From the NCBI RefSeq assembly GCF_020921035.1, contig NC_063152.1, positions 27,837,903-27,901,902 on the forward strand: a stretch of 64,000 nt of DNA, in the 5' to 3' direction. This document shows positions 15,252 to 28,219 of this stretch, one piece after another. Below the pieces are notes generated by a model. The model had not been told where the DNA came from and ran no database searches. It worked only from the letters and a program-made list of their open reading frames with translations. The stretch comes from Rhodamnia argentea (lineage: Eukaryota > Streptophyta > Magnoliopsida > Myrtales > Myrtaceae). The stretch's first letter is position 1; each line of letters starts with the position of its first letter. A program made the translations under genes and the position numbers.

Positions 15252-17364
15252 CGGTGTGTGTGTGTTTGTGCGCGTTTTCTGTCCCAAGTCTTCATCTGCA
15301 TTGTTTCGGTTGCTTCTCTTTGCTTTCGCCACTACTCCGCTTCAATTGTCTTGTCGACCCTCAATTTGCCTCTGCATTCGGGGATTCTGTTTGCCCCTCT
15401 CTTCCATTCCCACGTTTCCGTTTCTGCTTAATGTGGGTCGGGATGCTCCCAAACAATGCTTTTTACCGATTCTCTCATGGATTTGCTCGGGCATCACGTC
15501 GTCCTGTTCCGTCATTTGCTTGCGAGTTGTTGGATCTGATACAAGTAGGCAGCTTTAACTTCATCAACTTATCAAGTTATCTACCAAAGACGAATGCAGA
15601 TGAAGACTTGACATTTGCCAGTTGAATTGTTGATCTAGGCCTTTCCTGGATGAGGATTTTTTTTTCTTTTCCTTTTTGCCCCCTTTGAAGTTGAAGACGA
15701 TCTCAATTTTTCTCAATTGAGTGGTTCGTAAACTTGTAAATGGAACTTGGAGCTTCCCAGGCTGCATCCTAGCAATTCTCATAATGATGATTAGACAAAC
15801 TATATTTTGCGGATATGCCACGGTGGGTGTTATAGCAATTTCAACAGGATAGAGCATGTGTTAGACAATAGAGAGACATCGTATGTGGACCAACAAGAAA
15901 TTGTAAGTATTCAGAAACTCAAACTGGACGGTTCTTTCAATAACAGAGCTTAACAATGCCATTGAGGTATACAATGTACTTCGCTTTACAGATTAAGGGA
16001 TAGAGAAGGTAGAGCTCAAGAAGATGGCATACAATAGCCATTCGGGACTGCTGATTGAAATAACCGTGCTGCCGCATCAATAGCGTGTCATAGCGATGGC
16101 AATGGTTAGGAAGGACTCCCTAATAGCTATGTGCCATAGGAAGATGTAGCTTACTTAAAAATGCCTCCTCCTCCTTACTCAGTTGAGGTTATTTTTGCTG
16201 GTGTCCCGCTACAATATGTAGAACTTTTTCTGGTTTGCAACCCTTTGGTTCTGAAAAACATAAGCTGGAAGCATATAAAATTATCTTATATTAGTTGTGT
16301 CTCCAGATGCAGGCAGACTGGATTGCCTAGTGATTGTAGTTCAGAACATGGTGTCACTGGAACTTTAGACGAATTAGCACCCTCTAACCCCATCCAAGAC
16401 AATGGAAAACCGCATGTGCATATTTTCGTCATCCGACGGCATAAGTAACAGAAGAAGGGAGATGTTTGCTTCAGGGATGAAGTACCCCAGATCCTATTTT
16501 ATGTTGCTAAAATTTCTATCTATGCTGGAGCACTTTTGATATATACCAATTGTTAAATGGAGAACGATTCTGATTGCACTCTGCTCCCAGCTGTAGGCTT
16601 TTACTTTGACGACTCTTCGAAGGTAACAAGTATTTTAACTTTTTCATTGAGTTTCCATGATGAGATTTGATGTCTGTCATGCAGGGATCTATGTCGGGGG
16701 AAGCAAGGTAGTTCACTTTACACCTGAGCGTAATGCCGATTCAATCGTTGAAGAATCCGACTCCTATGAGTCAATGTCTTCGTCCTGTCCAACCTTCCCT
16801 GATTGCGGATTCAAGCTACCCAACAGTGGTGTGACACTCACATGCCTGGATTGCTTCCTCGGGAAGGGATCTCTGTACTGCTTTGAGTATGGGGTTGCCC
16901 CCTCAGTGTTCCTGGTCAAAGTCCGCGGAGGCACTTGCACCACTGCCCACTCTGACCCGCCAGAATCTGTCATTCACAGGGCAATGTATCTTCTTCAAAA
17001 TGGATTTGGCAATTATGATGTCTTTCAGAACAACTGTGAGGACTTTGCGCTGTACTGCAAAACGGGTCTTTTGATAATGGACAAACTTGGGGTCGGAAGA
17101 AGTGGTCAAGCTTCTTCTGCCGTTGGTGCTCCCCTGGCTGCCATTCTCTCATCTCCTCTGAAGTTGCTAATGCCAAGTCCTGTTGGGGTGGCTACAGTAA
17201 CAGCTGGAGTGTATTGTATGAGCCGGTATGCTACCGACATAGGGGTGCGATCAGATGTGATCAAAGTGGCTGTGGAGGACTTGGATGCGAGCCTAGGCTG
17301 GGCAGAAGAGCATCATGAGGAAGCAGTGGAGAGGGCACCTTCTGACAGATTGATTACAGGGTGA
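15110..17364 (+). CDS. LRAT/NC-domain-containing protein (NlpC/P60-like fold)
   Basis: Plant member of the LRAT (NC) domain family. Animal relatives are acyltransferases or phospholipases that use a Cys/His pair; the plant role is not established. Two exons, 15110-15203 and 16685-17364, joined inside a glycine codon, give 257 residues. Catalytic candidates: H30/H31 (YSHHGIYVGG), H42 (VVHFTPE) and C149 in [12 protein letters not shown]-terminal stretch at about 177-210, rich in Ala, Pro and Val, may touch membrane. The ATG at 15110 (MGLLSNRV) is chosen over an in-frame GTG six bases upstream. The intron donor is weak: ACG|GT followed directly by a CT microsatellite. If the intron is retained the frame reads into a Leu-Ser repeat and then stops. 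Complete apart from that oddity. Confidence 0.9.
15205..15246 (+). repeat. (TC)n microsatellite at the LRAT-gene intron donor
   Basis: An uninterrupted run of about 21 TC units starts at the T of the GT donor dinucleotide of the intron 15204-16684. A GTGTGTGTG run follows at 15254. The intron positions that normally pair with U1 snRNA (+3 to +6) are therefore CTCT. Confidence 0.9.
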
Positions 17365-18544
17365 TGTAAATGGATGTCTTTCATGTGAATATACAACGGC
17401 ATATACCCGTCCATGGAGACTTGTCCTGGCCATGCATTCATACCCATTACCAAAACTACTTTCGGTTCTTTTCCATCCTCCACCCCTCTGGCTTTCGAAC
17501 TTTGTCACTAAATAATCAGTAACAATTAACTGTAGTTTGGATGTAATTCTTCTTCCTTCTTCTTCTCCTTTTTTTTTTCGGCAGTTGGTCGTATTTAGTC
17601 TATTGCACATCGTCATATATTGGAGCTTCTCTCGTTTCTTTTCCGGTTAGTCTGATTAAGAGCAAGGCTTACATGAACTATGACCTTATTATCTTTCCCT
17701 TTACTGTCTATTTTGACGTTCAGGTTACTCCAATTATGCCTAATGAGAAAGTTCATGTAAGACCGCTAGTAAGCTATTCTTACAACATTAAGTCTAGTTC
17801 CGGATTAGGGCAATAAACATCAAAGGATACTTATTCTGTTTAATAAGAGTTTTATTAACAGTTGCACAAAACTCATTCAGATACAATGTTTGTATTTTTT
17901 TTTTTCCTTTTTTGCTTTCCTTGCAATGCATGGTGTTCAATTGCTTTTTCCATTTTCAATTTCTTGGTAGTAAGAAGATGCGAGACTTATTTGCCCTCAA
18001 GAATTCTCCTCAGGGACCTGTTGAAATGGGACAAAATGAATGTATTAATCATGACTTAATGGAAAAGCACAAACTTTCACTGTACACCCAAGCCTTATGG
18101 GTATGGCCCGCTTGCACCTACCACCCATCACAAATTTCTGCGTAAGTCTCATGCTACACTTCCCCCATAATTAATAGGCAATTTCAAGTTGATTTTTTGC
18201 GATTGTGAGTATGACATTATCAACGGACAACCCCTGAGAATTGGTCTGTGATTAGAATTGGTCAGACTTTAAAATCAACGCCAGTTACACGACACATATC
18301 ATCTTATGACAAGTTGGGGAATGTCCTGCATTCTAAGTCCGATTTGTTCTTTGATCCAGCGGAACATCGGCGCGTCATTTGCTAGTGACACCTGGTCTGC
18401 CTAATGCACTGATCAAGAGAACTTCCCATAATCCATTGTCGTGCAGTTATCATCAGTAGGTGATGATTAAACATCATCCTCGATTTCAAACCCCAAAAGC
18501 CAGCAAGATTAGAGCCATACAACAACCCCCAACAAAAAGTGCAC
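17365..18544. other. Convergent intergenic region, LRAT gene to NRPD2
   Basis: The LRAT-gene 3'UTR probably occupies the first 250-300 bases, and the NRPD2 3'UTR the last part. No coding exon recognised. It contains the segment at about 17880-18030 that is repeated near the ALMT genes. Confidence 0.5.
17880..18030. repeat. Segment shared with the ALMT downstream regions
   Basis: The block GGTGTTCAATTGCTTTTTCC, then a CATTTTC..T..CTTG..A.TAAGAA stretch and a GAAATGGG.CAAAA block, reappears at about 29480-29610. The last part also appears at about 36010-36040. It may be a fragment of an unknown dispersed repeat. Confidence 0.5.
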
Positions 18545-21500
18545 TTAACACAGTTGGGTATCAAACTTAAGACTTATGCCCATGCTGAAAAGCTCCTGGC
18601 ACAGCAGCTTAGCACCATAAGGTACATTCACCTTCACAATGTCATCAGCGGACCCGCAAATCCGGCAATAAGGACCTCTAATCTTCCGGCCACCCGGTAC
18701 CGATCGCTGAATCACGTTGGCCATAGTCTTACATTTTTGGCAGACATGCATTTGGGAGAAATCACTGAGGGTAAACAGGCGCTCGTGTAGATTAGCAGAT
18801 GCGCCGTGGGCAATTAGGCAATCTCTCTCCATCTCACCGAATTTAATGCCGCCGAAACGCTTTCGATCGGCAACTGGCTGCCGTGTGAGCGGGTGGACAG
18901 GTCCTGTGTTTCTGAACTTCACCTTGTCCTCAGCCATGTGGATCAGCCGCTGGTAAAATGTCGGGCCCATAAATATTAAGGAGTGGACCATTTCACCGGT
19001 CCGACCATTGTACACTCTTTCGCTCCCCCACCTCGAAAATCCAGCCCTGCAGCATGTAGGCAGCATTTAACAATTTAAAAATTTGTAATTCGAGATTAGG
19101 GAGGAGACGCAATGCCCACATACGTCAACAAATGGTAAACACAACAGGATGCGCATATGTTGCAGGATTCAGTAATCACCTATGCAACTGGTTGGTAATG
19201 TCCTCCACTGAGGGTGTAGAGAAAGGGGTAGCATATTTCACTGGCCCTCCGAGAGCAATCCCCTTTCCTAAAGCAGCCTCCAGAAGCTGGCCGGGTGTTT
19301 GCCGTGAGGGAAAAGCGTGCGGGTTTATGACGACATCTGGGACTATGCCCTGCACGGTGAAGGGGAAATTCTCTTGTGACTCGAGAAAGCCAAGGACACC
19401 CTTTTGCCCGTGCATGCTAGCAAACTTGTCTCCAAGGCATGGGGATCGAACCTACAAGGGCGGAATGTTAAAAGCAAACAGACTATTATAAGCAAATTGA
19501 ATATGGGAGTAACATGACATCTATACTCTGGACAGCAGATTTCACCAATAACTAACAGCAAGTGCAAGCTCAGGTGGTCAATCACAACCTTCACCACAGT
19601 AAGCACTACTCAAATCAAATTTAACATAACTTGTGATTAAGTGAGAGAAATGCTTGATTACCTGTCTAAGAGAAACCACGGCAAAGTTCTTTCCATCATC
19701 ATTTGCAGAGAGCACAACTTTCTGAACCATTCCCCTTTCTGTGTGCTTGAGCTTAATACTGTGATCCACCCCAGATTCTGCACACCTACCAATGACAATG
19801 TCGCCGCTCTGCAAGTTGGCACCAACAAATGGGAGGCCATCGTCATCAAGGCTGTCCACACGTCCAATTTTGCTTTGCATTTTTGCAAAATTGACCGAGT
19901 CCTCTGATCTGCGCTTCTTTTCAAGAGATTCTCTATTCTCAACGTCAGCCTTGTGACTCCTAATGTGCTCTGATCGGAACATTCCCCGTTCCATTGAAGC
20001 ACGATTCATCACTAAGGAGTCCTCCTGGTTATAGCCGAGATGAACATTCACTGCCACAATAGCATTCTGGCCATTATAGAACTCTGGCTTTGGTAGCATT
20101 CCTTTGTTACCAAGAGAGTTGCCTTGTTTTCCGAGGCAATCAGATATCATTGTCCGGAATAGTGGCCTCTGAGGATAGTACAACTGGTGGGACAGAGTGT
20201 CCACCCTGATATTTGGATTTGTCGTGGAGAAACCGATTCCCTGCTGAGAATGCTTCTCAGACTCATAGAGGACTCTCCTTGCATGATCATGATTGGCAAA
20301 GGGAATGATACCACAGCTTAAACCTAACAAATATGACATGTCAAGTTCGCAATGCGTATACTTTACAGGGCGGTTTTGATCATCTCCCTTGAAGAGGTTC
20401 TTCACACTCCAAGCAGTGCAACAGTCTTCTTCCTCTTCGGCCCCAATAAGTTCAACAATCCCCTTGTCCAACAAAGTCAGGAAATCATACTGGTCCCCTT
20501 TCAGTGCTTTGATTCGCTTTAAATTGTTGACCACTAAAAGAGGACGGAGAATTCTTCCGGAATCTGAGAATATCCGCACTTCTCCCTGATGTACATCCCT
20601 CTTGATCTCCACCTAAAATTCAATAATTGCAGAATAATTAGAGAAGCAATAAGAAAATTATGATTTGCTGATAAGCCACAATCTGGACTCTACGTATATA
20701 AGTTGTCAGATAAAAAAGAGCAAACTAATCACTTCTTCAGTCCTCACCCCATAAAGATATCAACGCAAAATCACTCCCAACAACAAAAGCCCTAGAAATT
20801 TCAACTTGCATTGCAGTTGTAATTTTTCTCGGGACATGCACTCATTCTCTAACATAAGATTTTGCCTAGTTAAGTTATACACCTGTAAAAGTGTTTGGTG
20901 CGCTCTTACAACTTAACTTGGGAGTACACAGGGTGTGCATTAAGCTGATAAACAGGGGGAGTAAGGAATACTGAATATCACTGGTTAAAGGGTTAAGATG
21001 CAATTGGACTGAGCCCTAACTCAGAGATTATAAGATCTCACATAAATTGACCACCCAACTTTCAGCATGGAGTTTCAAAGAAGAATAGAAAATTAAATTC
21101 ACACCTCGAGCATTAGATCAATCAACAACCTGAAATCAATGCTGAACATGATTATACTGACACATCATCCCATACGTTGTCTATGCTCATGTATAAGCTC
21201 CACCCGAGGATTTTATAGGCCAAGCAAGTTGCAATACTTCACAAGCATCTAGTTGAAGGCATACCATTACTGTCACAAATTTTGCAGGTCATGATTTTAT
21301 CAGGCACTCTCAACTTGAGCAAAATGAACTGACACAAAAAGGAGTATATTGGTGTAGGGTTAATTTCGAGGAACCTGGGAAGGCAGCTCCTTCCGGCGCC
21401 GCTTGTTTCTTAGGCTGTTGACAAATGAAAGAGAGTCCTCACAGATGCCGATCCAATCCCCATTCAGGAAAATCTTGATTTTGCCACGAAGTGAAGTAGA

Positions 21501-24500
21501 AGAGTCATCTGTGACCTTTTCCATTCCACAGTCATGCAGTATGCCATCGAGAGGTTCCAATGTATTGGTGCTCACAAGCCCCGTCGCAGCTAAATTTTTC
21601 ACAAGCCCACAATTTTCACCATCAGGCGTAGATAGGAAACACACTTTGCCCCAGTGGGAAGGGTGCCTACATAATTAAGAAAGATGTGAGGGCATCTCCA
21701 ATTACAAAAAATCAACTATTAAAACAAAAAGTCGAATCGATGCCCAATAAACGTCAATTGTAGGATGAAAATAACTATGCAGAGCAAGTGATGATCTGGC
21801 CAAACAAAGGAATTTGACCTCAAGGCACCTATTTAAAAATGAATCACCGACCCTGTTGAAATCACATGGCAAGTAGTCTGCTAAATGGGGCAATATCAAG
21901 CATTAAACATTCGAGGAGAGATTACTATACTTGTGGTACTTACGGGTATCGGGCATCTCCAACTTTCCCAGTGTAATTGACATGTTGGCGCATTTTTCTC
22001 ATATCAGAAACTGCTTGCAATGGATTTGTTCGCCGTAGAGTTGCTACAACACCAGATATCCTTTCCGCTTTGAAAGGATGAGACCAGGCTCCAGTTGAAA
22101 ATGCCCTAGAAAGGCCATTTGTGATAATGGACGCATCTAGGTAGTGTTCAATGTCATGAATACTTCGGTCTGGATATAGATCTCTCTGGATCGCCCTCAT
22201 CATTCGCCTTCGGGCATTCAAAATTTGCACTCTCAGCTCTCTCTCAAGAAGCTCCCCAGCCAAGTCCAACCTCTTATTCCTAAAGTCATCCTTGTTATCA
22301 CATTTTCTGCGACCAGTATATGCCTCTAACAGGCATTTCACCATATAAGCAAGATATCTAGCCTTCCTTTTACGGCCAGTCAGACTCGGAAACAAATAGT
22401 TGTTAAAGCACTCTTCAATTGATTCTGCTGGTGGAAATTTGCAATTCTTTATGCTTTTATCTACCTCGCTAAGTGCTTTCCCCCCTCTCCGGAAACCATT
22501 ATATTTCTCATCAGCTTCATGAACGGAGGCAAATAGGATGTTCACAACCCTGGAATCATCATGCCCAAAATCAATTAGCTCCACGACTTCTTTGTCTGAA
22601 GACACCCCGAGGGCAAAAAATAATATCCATATAGGAATCTCCGTCGATAAAAAGTATGCTGTGAGAACCTTTTCTTCCCCTCTGATATATTCAACATCAC
22701 AATTTCCTGCAAGCTTTATATATAGCCTTTTCCTCTTCCACGCCGACCTGTATGCTATTGTCCAACCCTGATTATCAGAAATCCAGAGTTTCTTCAAACT
22801 GATCTGTTCTTGTGCAATAAATGTCTGGAAAAAAAAATGCAGTGAGTATAAATCACTATAAGCAATTTCATTGCATGGTAAGAATCTGAAAATTGACAAA
22901 CCAATGGACAACGGCAGAAGGTGATGCACCGGCATATTTGAATTTCATCTCATTAAGCTTTAACATGAGATGCCTAAGTTTGGATTTGTATTTTAAAGGA
23001 ACAAAAAGAAGCTGTCAAGACAAAATATGAGGCACTCTGGATTAAAAGAACAAACCAGGAAATCGAAAGTCAAGGACTCTTTCTGTGCACAGTGGCATTT
23101 AAATTGAATTCAAGTCCACGTACATCACCTTTCATAATAATCGTGGTAAAACTTGCTCTTAGAAATCCATTAGTTATTTCATTCTTTCCACTCCTCAACA
23201 AATTCATTGTTCTTTTATCCTCTGCAAAAAGCCACTCCAAGAAGAGGAATATGGGCCGATGAGAAGAGAAGTAACTCTCAATACAAAATAGCTCTGATAT
23301 AGAGTATTTGCACACTGAAAAAGGCAAGGACTAGACAGTAGTTCAATTAATCTAGAATTGCTCAGTTCTTCATCAGCAGCACAAAGAACAATTTATAGCA
23401 ACGTCAACCAACATAAACTAAACCTTCATTGGGAGATTACTTTTTTTTAAGTGAAACCCAGTGTCCTGAAAAGCAAGACAGTTTGGATAAGGGCAGGCCT
23501 ATTTTCACAACTATATGACTATATCCAAGTGCTTTTCACTAAAGAGACGAATTGCCCTTAATCATTCAATTATGATTTAAAGTGGCTGCCCCAAATTTAC
23601 TTGCTTTCCTTCTTTCTATGTTTTTTTTCTAATTCTACATAAGATCTAGTTTACATAATTAAGACTATCACATGTTTTCATTTTGTTTAATTGTTAAGTG
23701 GGTATTACCATGTATATTACAGACAAGGTGTTTGCTTTTTATTTTTAGATTTTACTTCAGTAAAAATTACCTTTTTTAAGAGAGAAATTTCAAGGAAATC
23801 TAATTCTTTTCCATGTTGTCAAGCTAATTTCTGAATTCAAGTAGAATCTTGAAAATTTTTAACATATGCATAATGTATAATGGGATGATCGGATGAAATA
23901 TATATAAATTTATATATATGTATATATATATATATATATATATGTATAAAGTTTCTTCAAATATTTTCCAAAACAAGATCATAGTTATATTCCCCAATGA
24001 AACTTTAAGAGATGAAAGTTGATTAAACCAACGGTTTGTATGAAAGGAGAAATTTATCTTAACATGCCAGTGAAATGTCATTCATTGGATTGACAAAAAC
24101 TAATACCATTAGTGGAACAATTACAGAAAAAAACTGTCAAGGTGCCTATGTTTTCATCTCGATGCTTTCAATACATTTCTAGATACTTTTACAACGTCTT
24201 AAATGCTATGTGTAAAAGTGTCTCGCCGAAAGAACAATTTTTTTTTTCTAATATAGTCAATAAAGAGATTGATTTTTTTAGACTAATGAAATTAAAAATA
24301 AAATTCCCCACGGTAGTGAGCTTTTTAGATAGGAGAGACCAAGAGCAGATAAGTGGTTATGAGAGCAAAGATGAAGAAAACAACAAGTCTAAATTTTAAT
24401 GCAAACCATAAAAGGTAAATACCTAATTTAAAAGAAATTGTGCGAATGTGGCAAACGGTTAAAGGCGATTTTATCTACTAGTGAAAAATGAGTGGATTTA

Positions 24501-25804
24501 GTCATATGGGAATGGAAAAGAACCCCACCCTTTGGATAATTGAAAGCATACTGTGTACTAGCCTAAGCCAACAAAAGTTCGCACAAAGTCAAACCAAGAA
24601 TAGCATGCGGGGAGATAATGAAAAAAAAGCTTCGGACTCACTTTTTCGGCACCCTTGACTAGAAAATAACCTCCAAGATCAAAGTCACAATCGCCTTTCT
24701 CAGCTTCGCTCATCCAGCATAAATTGGATTTCACCATGATGGGAATCCTCCCAACCACGACATCTTTACTGTCATCATTTATCACCTCCTTCTCCACGAA
24801 TTGTTCTTTCCCAGTTTTGAATTTGTCACTGCGCGCCAGTTTCTGGGTGTACACCTAATGAAAATGACAAGAAGTAATTGAATTGGTGCTAAAGAACCAT
24901 ATATTTGGAGTTGGTCAAACAGTTGGCAAAACAGACACCGATTGTGCCACAGAATGCACTGAAATGATAAATTTCTCAGGCATCTTCTAGCACAGATCAT
25001 CTATTCTCTAAGGACGAAGCAAGTGCAAAAGGTTTCTGGTGATATATGTCGAAGCATTAGGAGGTCCAGCGCCACCACCAATATCTAAGATCACTTTTAT
25101 CCAAGGGCAAAACATATGTGAGATGACAACTATGAAACAAGTCACCTGGTGCTGATGCAAAACTTATCTCAAGGTGCGACAAGGAACTATGACCCACAAT
25201 ACTGGAGGATGGCATGCTGATTAGTAGACACTACCAAGCATCGCAGAGAATCATGCAGAAACAAAAGAACAAACACCTGCATTCTTAGAATTTCAGCACC
25301 TGCAACAAACTGCATATTCACCTGAAAATGTATGTTCACTTTCATCCGTGATGAATATGTCATGTTTTGGAGCCTAGCATGCCTCGGCAGTAAATTCAAA
25401 TATTCCTTCCCGCATTCGGCTAGCTTTTCACCAGAAAACTGCGGTCGATCAAGTGTGACCTTTCCGAACCTCACGAGTGCATAGCGCCAGTCGCTTTCAC
25501 CCTTTTTTGATGGATCAAAACCGGGCTCCACTATAATATCTCCAAAGGAATCAAAAACATTCTGGATTCCATTTTCGATAAAATCGTTGAAGGAGTTGAT
25601 CTGGTGACTGATGAGACCGTACTCATGGAAGAATGCAGTGGATGCCTTTCTACAAAAGCCCATCAGAAATGGCTCTCCAAGATCATGCAAGTTTGGAGAG
25701 TCAACAAGCTCTTCGTCATCGCTAGAAATGTCCATGTCGTCACCATTAAGTGACACCACGTCACTTCTACCCATTTGTCCCCTGTAAGAAGAAGATTCAC
25801 CCAT
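18545..25804 (-). CDS. NRPD2: Second-largest subunit shared by RNA polymerases IV and V (NRPD2/NRPE2)
   Basis: Catalytic-side subunit of the plant-specific polymerases that make siRNA precursors (Pol IV) and scaffold transcripts (Pol V) in RNA-directed DNA methylation; nuclear. Coding exons on the minus strand: 25804-25322, 24854-24642, 22824-21944, 21666-21375, 20612-19662, 19451-19180 and 19046-18545. All phases join, giving 1197 residues (Arabidopsis about 1172). Landmarks: GLISHQINSFNDFIENG near the N-terminus, GYNQEDS at about 193-199 of exon 5 (residue 821 region; Mg-binding aspartate), GDKF.SMHGQKG, ADRKRFGGIKFGEMERDCL, and a C-terminal zinc site CQKC ... CRIC. It resembles NRPD2, not NRPB2, in the FIAQEQ and VSSDKE regions and the closing LFSMGI.L.FDT.LC. 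The start MGESSSYRG is the first ATG after a likely acceptor at 25816/25817. Intron 3 is long (22825-24641). Confidence 0.95.
22825..24641. other. Long NRPD2 intron with TA microsatellite
   Basis: A 1.8-kb intron, AT-rich, with a (TA)n tract at about 23897-23945. An open frame of 95 codons on the opposite strand at 24112-24399 has no recognisable domain and is probably chance or an old repeat remnant. Confidence 0.7.
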
Positions 25805-26621
25805 GGAGAACAAAATCTGCATACAACATGAAACAACCTAGTGAGTGAATAATCAAGTGAGCGAGGGACAAAATACAACATAAGTAGGAGTGAAGGCATA
25901 ACTGGATGAATCTAAAATGAAGGAGTTGACAATATTCAAATATAGCCATAAAAGGAAAAAACCCCACAATTTATGACATATCAAGATTCAGAGACGTGCT
26001 GCTTCAATGTAAACACATTCATCCAAAATGTCAAACCATACTGAGATCTATTTGCTTCCCCAACCTTTACTCACAGAAATTGTCATAGGATACGAGCAAA
26101 GTGGCTCAGTTCTGCTCAAGTGATTTTCTAGCATAATAAAACTAAAAGGGTGACTATATTTTTCAAGGAAAAACTGTACAAGCCAAAGAGAAAGATGTGA
26201 CGCTTGGCTAAAAATGTTATCACTTGACTTGGAGGATCATGAGCGACTTATTGCCACCCTCTACTGGGTATTCACAAGGCCATAAAGGGCGTTAGTTTTT
26301 CGATTTCCTTTTGGTCATCAAGGCCACATAAAAAAACAAGTTGAAGCTATCTAACAAGCGAATCAACTCTCGAACAGAGAAAAGGGGGAACAAGCCCCAT
26401 CGCAGAAATGATGAAGAATACAACTTTTAGAGGGGAAGACGCAAGGAGCAGCAATGCATCGAAAATTAAAGAGCAAGTATAACCCTGTTTTTTTTTTTTT
26501 TCCTTTTTACTTGATGATCACCTCGTATCTCGTGAACTTGTCCCATTCCCATAAATTAAAATGATCAACAATCTATCCTGTTCGTTTCTCGTCTAGCCAA
26601 TGCAAACAGAAGAGAAATATG

Positions 26622-27148
26622 CACGAAAGACAGAGATCAGAAGGCACGCAACAGCTCATTTCACACCCTCATACAACAACGGCATACCCATTTCAGGATT
26701 TGACCAGAAACAAAAAAGAAATCATCGAACACCAAAGAATCGAGTAGAGAGAAGGTAACCTTGTGCGGATGAGAGTCGGGCAGAGGAAGAGAGACACCTA
26801 ACTCTGCTGCGAGACTGAAAGACGGAGAGGGGGAGAGAGCACAGCACAGAGCGAGCGAATGAGTGAGGTTCCGAGACCGAGACACGAAAGACGGAGATCA
26901 GAAGGCATGCAAGAGCTCATTTCGCGCTCGCTCATACAACAATGCTATACCCATTTCAGAACTTGACCAGGAAAAGGAAAAAAAAAAAAAAAAATCATCG
27001 AACACAAGAGAAGCGAGGAGAGGGAAGGTAACCTTGTGCGGAAGAGAGTCGGGCAGACGAAGGGAGAAACCTAGCTCTGCTGCGAGACTCTGAAAGAGAG
27101 AGAGGGAGAGAGAGCACAGCACAGAGCGAGCGACTGACGAGTGAGGCT
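26622..27148 (-). repeat. Tandem duplication of the NRPD2 non-coding first exon and promoter
   Basis: Two units of about 261-265 bases, 26622-26882 and 26883-27148, start alike (CACGAAAGAC.GAGATCAGAA) and stay alike to the end. On the minus strand each carries the same exon-end and donor, CGCACAAG|GTTACC (donors after 26760 and after 27033). Either can splice to the acceptor at 25816/25817 just before the NRPD2 ATG. The leader parts are CT-rich, as usual near plant transcription starts. This gives NRPD2 two nearly identical alternative leader exons. Confidence 0.8.
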
Positions 27149-27235
27149 CTTCAATTTGCGTTTTCTTCTCTTTTTTTTTTTTTTTTTTTCTCGGAGAAGG
27201 GAAAAAAATGAACATACCTAAAAAAATAAAAATAA

Positions 27236-27546
27236 AATAAAAACCAAAAATCCTAAGCTATGCTAACGTGACATATTTGCTCTAAACTTTTTTTATGACA
27301 CCAAAAACTTCAAGCTTGTACTCATATAACACACTTACCCAAAAAAAAAAAATTGAAATCAAAAATCTCAAATTTATACCCATGTGACACATGCGTACAA
27401 GTTTGGGGTAAACATGTTCGACGCCTACAAATTTGGAATTTTTGGTATCACAACAAAAAAATTTAGGTAAATGTGTCACATTGATATAAGTTTGGGGTAA
27501 ACGTGTCACGGTGGATATAATTTATGGTTTTTAGTGGCTTTTTCTC
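27236..27546. mobile_element. Degenerate inverted-repeat element next to the NRPD2 promoter
   Basis: AT-rich, with inverted ends built from the words CCAAA..TT.GTAC..ATGTGACA and their complements (for example TTTGGGGTAAACGTGTCAC at the right). The same word family makes up the element at about 51956-52452. No coding capacity. Boundaries approximate. Confidence 0.5.
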
Positions 27547-27574
27547 AAAAAAAATAATTATTTATCAATTTTCA

Positions 27575-28219
27575 TCCGTAAAAGGATGTTTATTTGAATG
27601 AAAATCGGCTTTTCAAAAACTGTTTTCTTACTTTTCGGTGTTTGGACGACAAAAAGTTAATTAATCAATCGAAAGCGTTTTTCTAATGGACTGAAAATGA
27701 CAAACTTAAAATGAAGGAAAATGACTTCCCATTCTATCGAGAAAACAATCAATTTTCCTAAACCACCGTACAAATGAAAATTATAATTTGCTTGTTTTAG
27801 GGGATTTTTTTTTGTGATAAATGAAAATGTTTTCCAAGAAATTATTTTCCGAGAAAATGTTTCTCTTTAGTATTTTAGGGCATTTACATTCATAACTTTA
27901 AGTATGCATATTTTCTTTTACCGTAAATGATTTTCTATTGACTGAGTACTTTCAGTAAACCAAACACGTGGAAGCCCAAAAAACTAATTCACAGAAACTC
28001 AAACAAACCCACTGAAAACTAGATGATATAGTAATATTTTTTTCAAAAAAAAAAAATAGTTAGTTTTCATTTATTTAGTGATTTGGAGAAAGTAAATTCC
28101 TTGTTTTCAGTTCATGAATATTTTCCTTTTGTAAATCAATTAATTTTTTGTCATCCAAACACCGAAAAGTCGGAAATCAATTTTCTAGAAACAGTTTATC
28201 TCCAAACAAGCGGACCCTA
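27575..28219. mobile_element. MITE-like element with inverted ends
   Basis: The left arm (CTTTTCGGTGTTTGGACGAC at about 27633) is repeated in inverse on the right (GTCATCCAAACACCGAAAAG at about 28150). TTAATTAATC-type sequence lies inside and CTGTTT..AGAAA sequence outside. About 645 bases, no coding frame. A related arm occurs at about 34480-34530. Confidence 0.65.

Noticed and set aside
15104-15625. Open frame with a long Leu-Ser repeat starting from the LRAT N-terminus
   Set aside because: The repeat is only the translated CT microsatellite of the intron. The conserved LRAT domain continues at 16685 after splicing.
24112-24399. 95-codon plus-strand frame inside an NRPD2 intron
   Set aside because: No recognisable domain, AT-rich, inside a clear intron on the other strand; likely chance or repeat debris.
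25805-25822. Upstream ATG giving NRPD2 an extra MQILFS N-terminus
   Set aside because: That ATG spans a likely splice acceptor (TATGCAG|ATTTTG), so it would not be in the mature RNA. The next ATG, 25804, is preferred.
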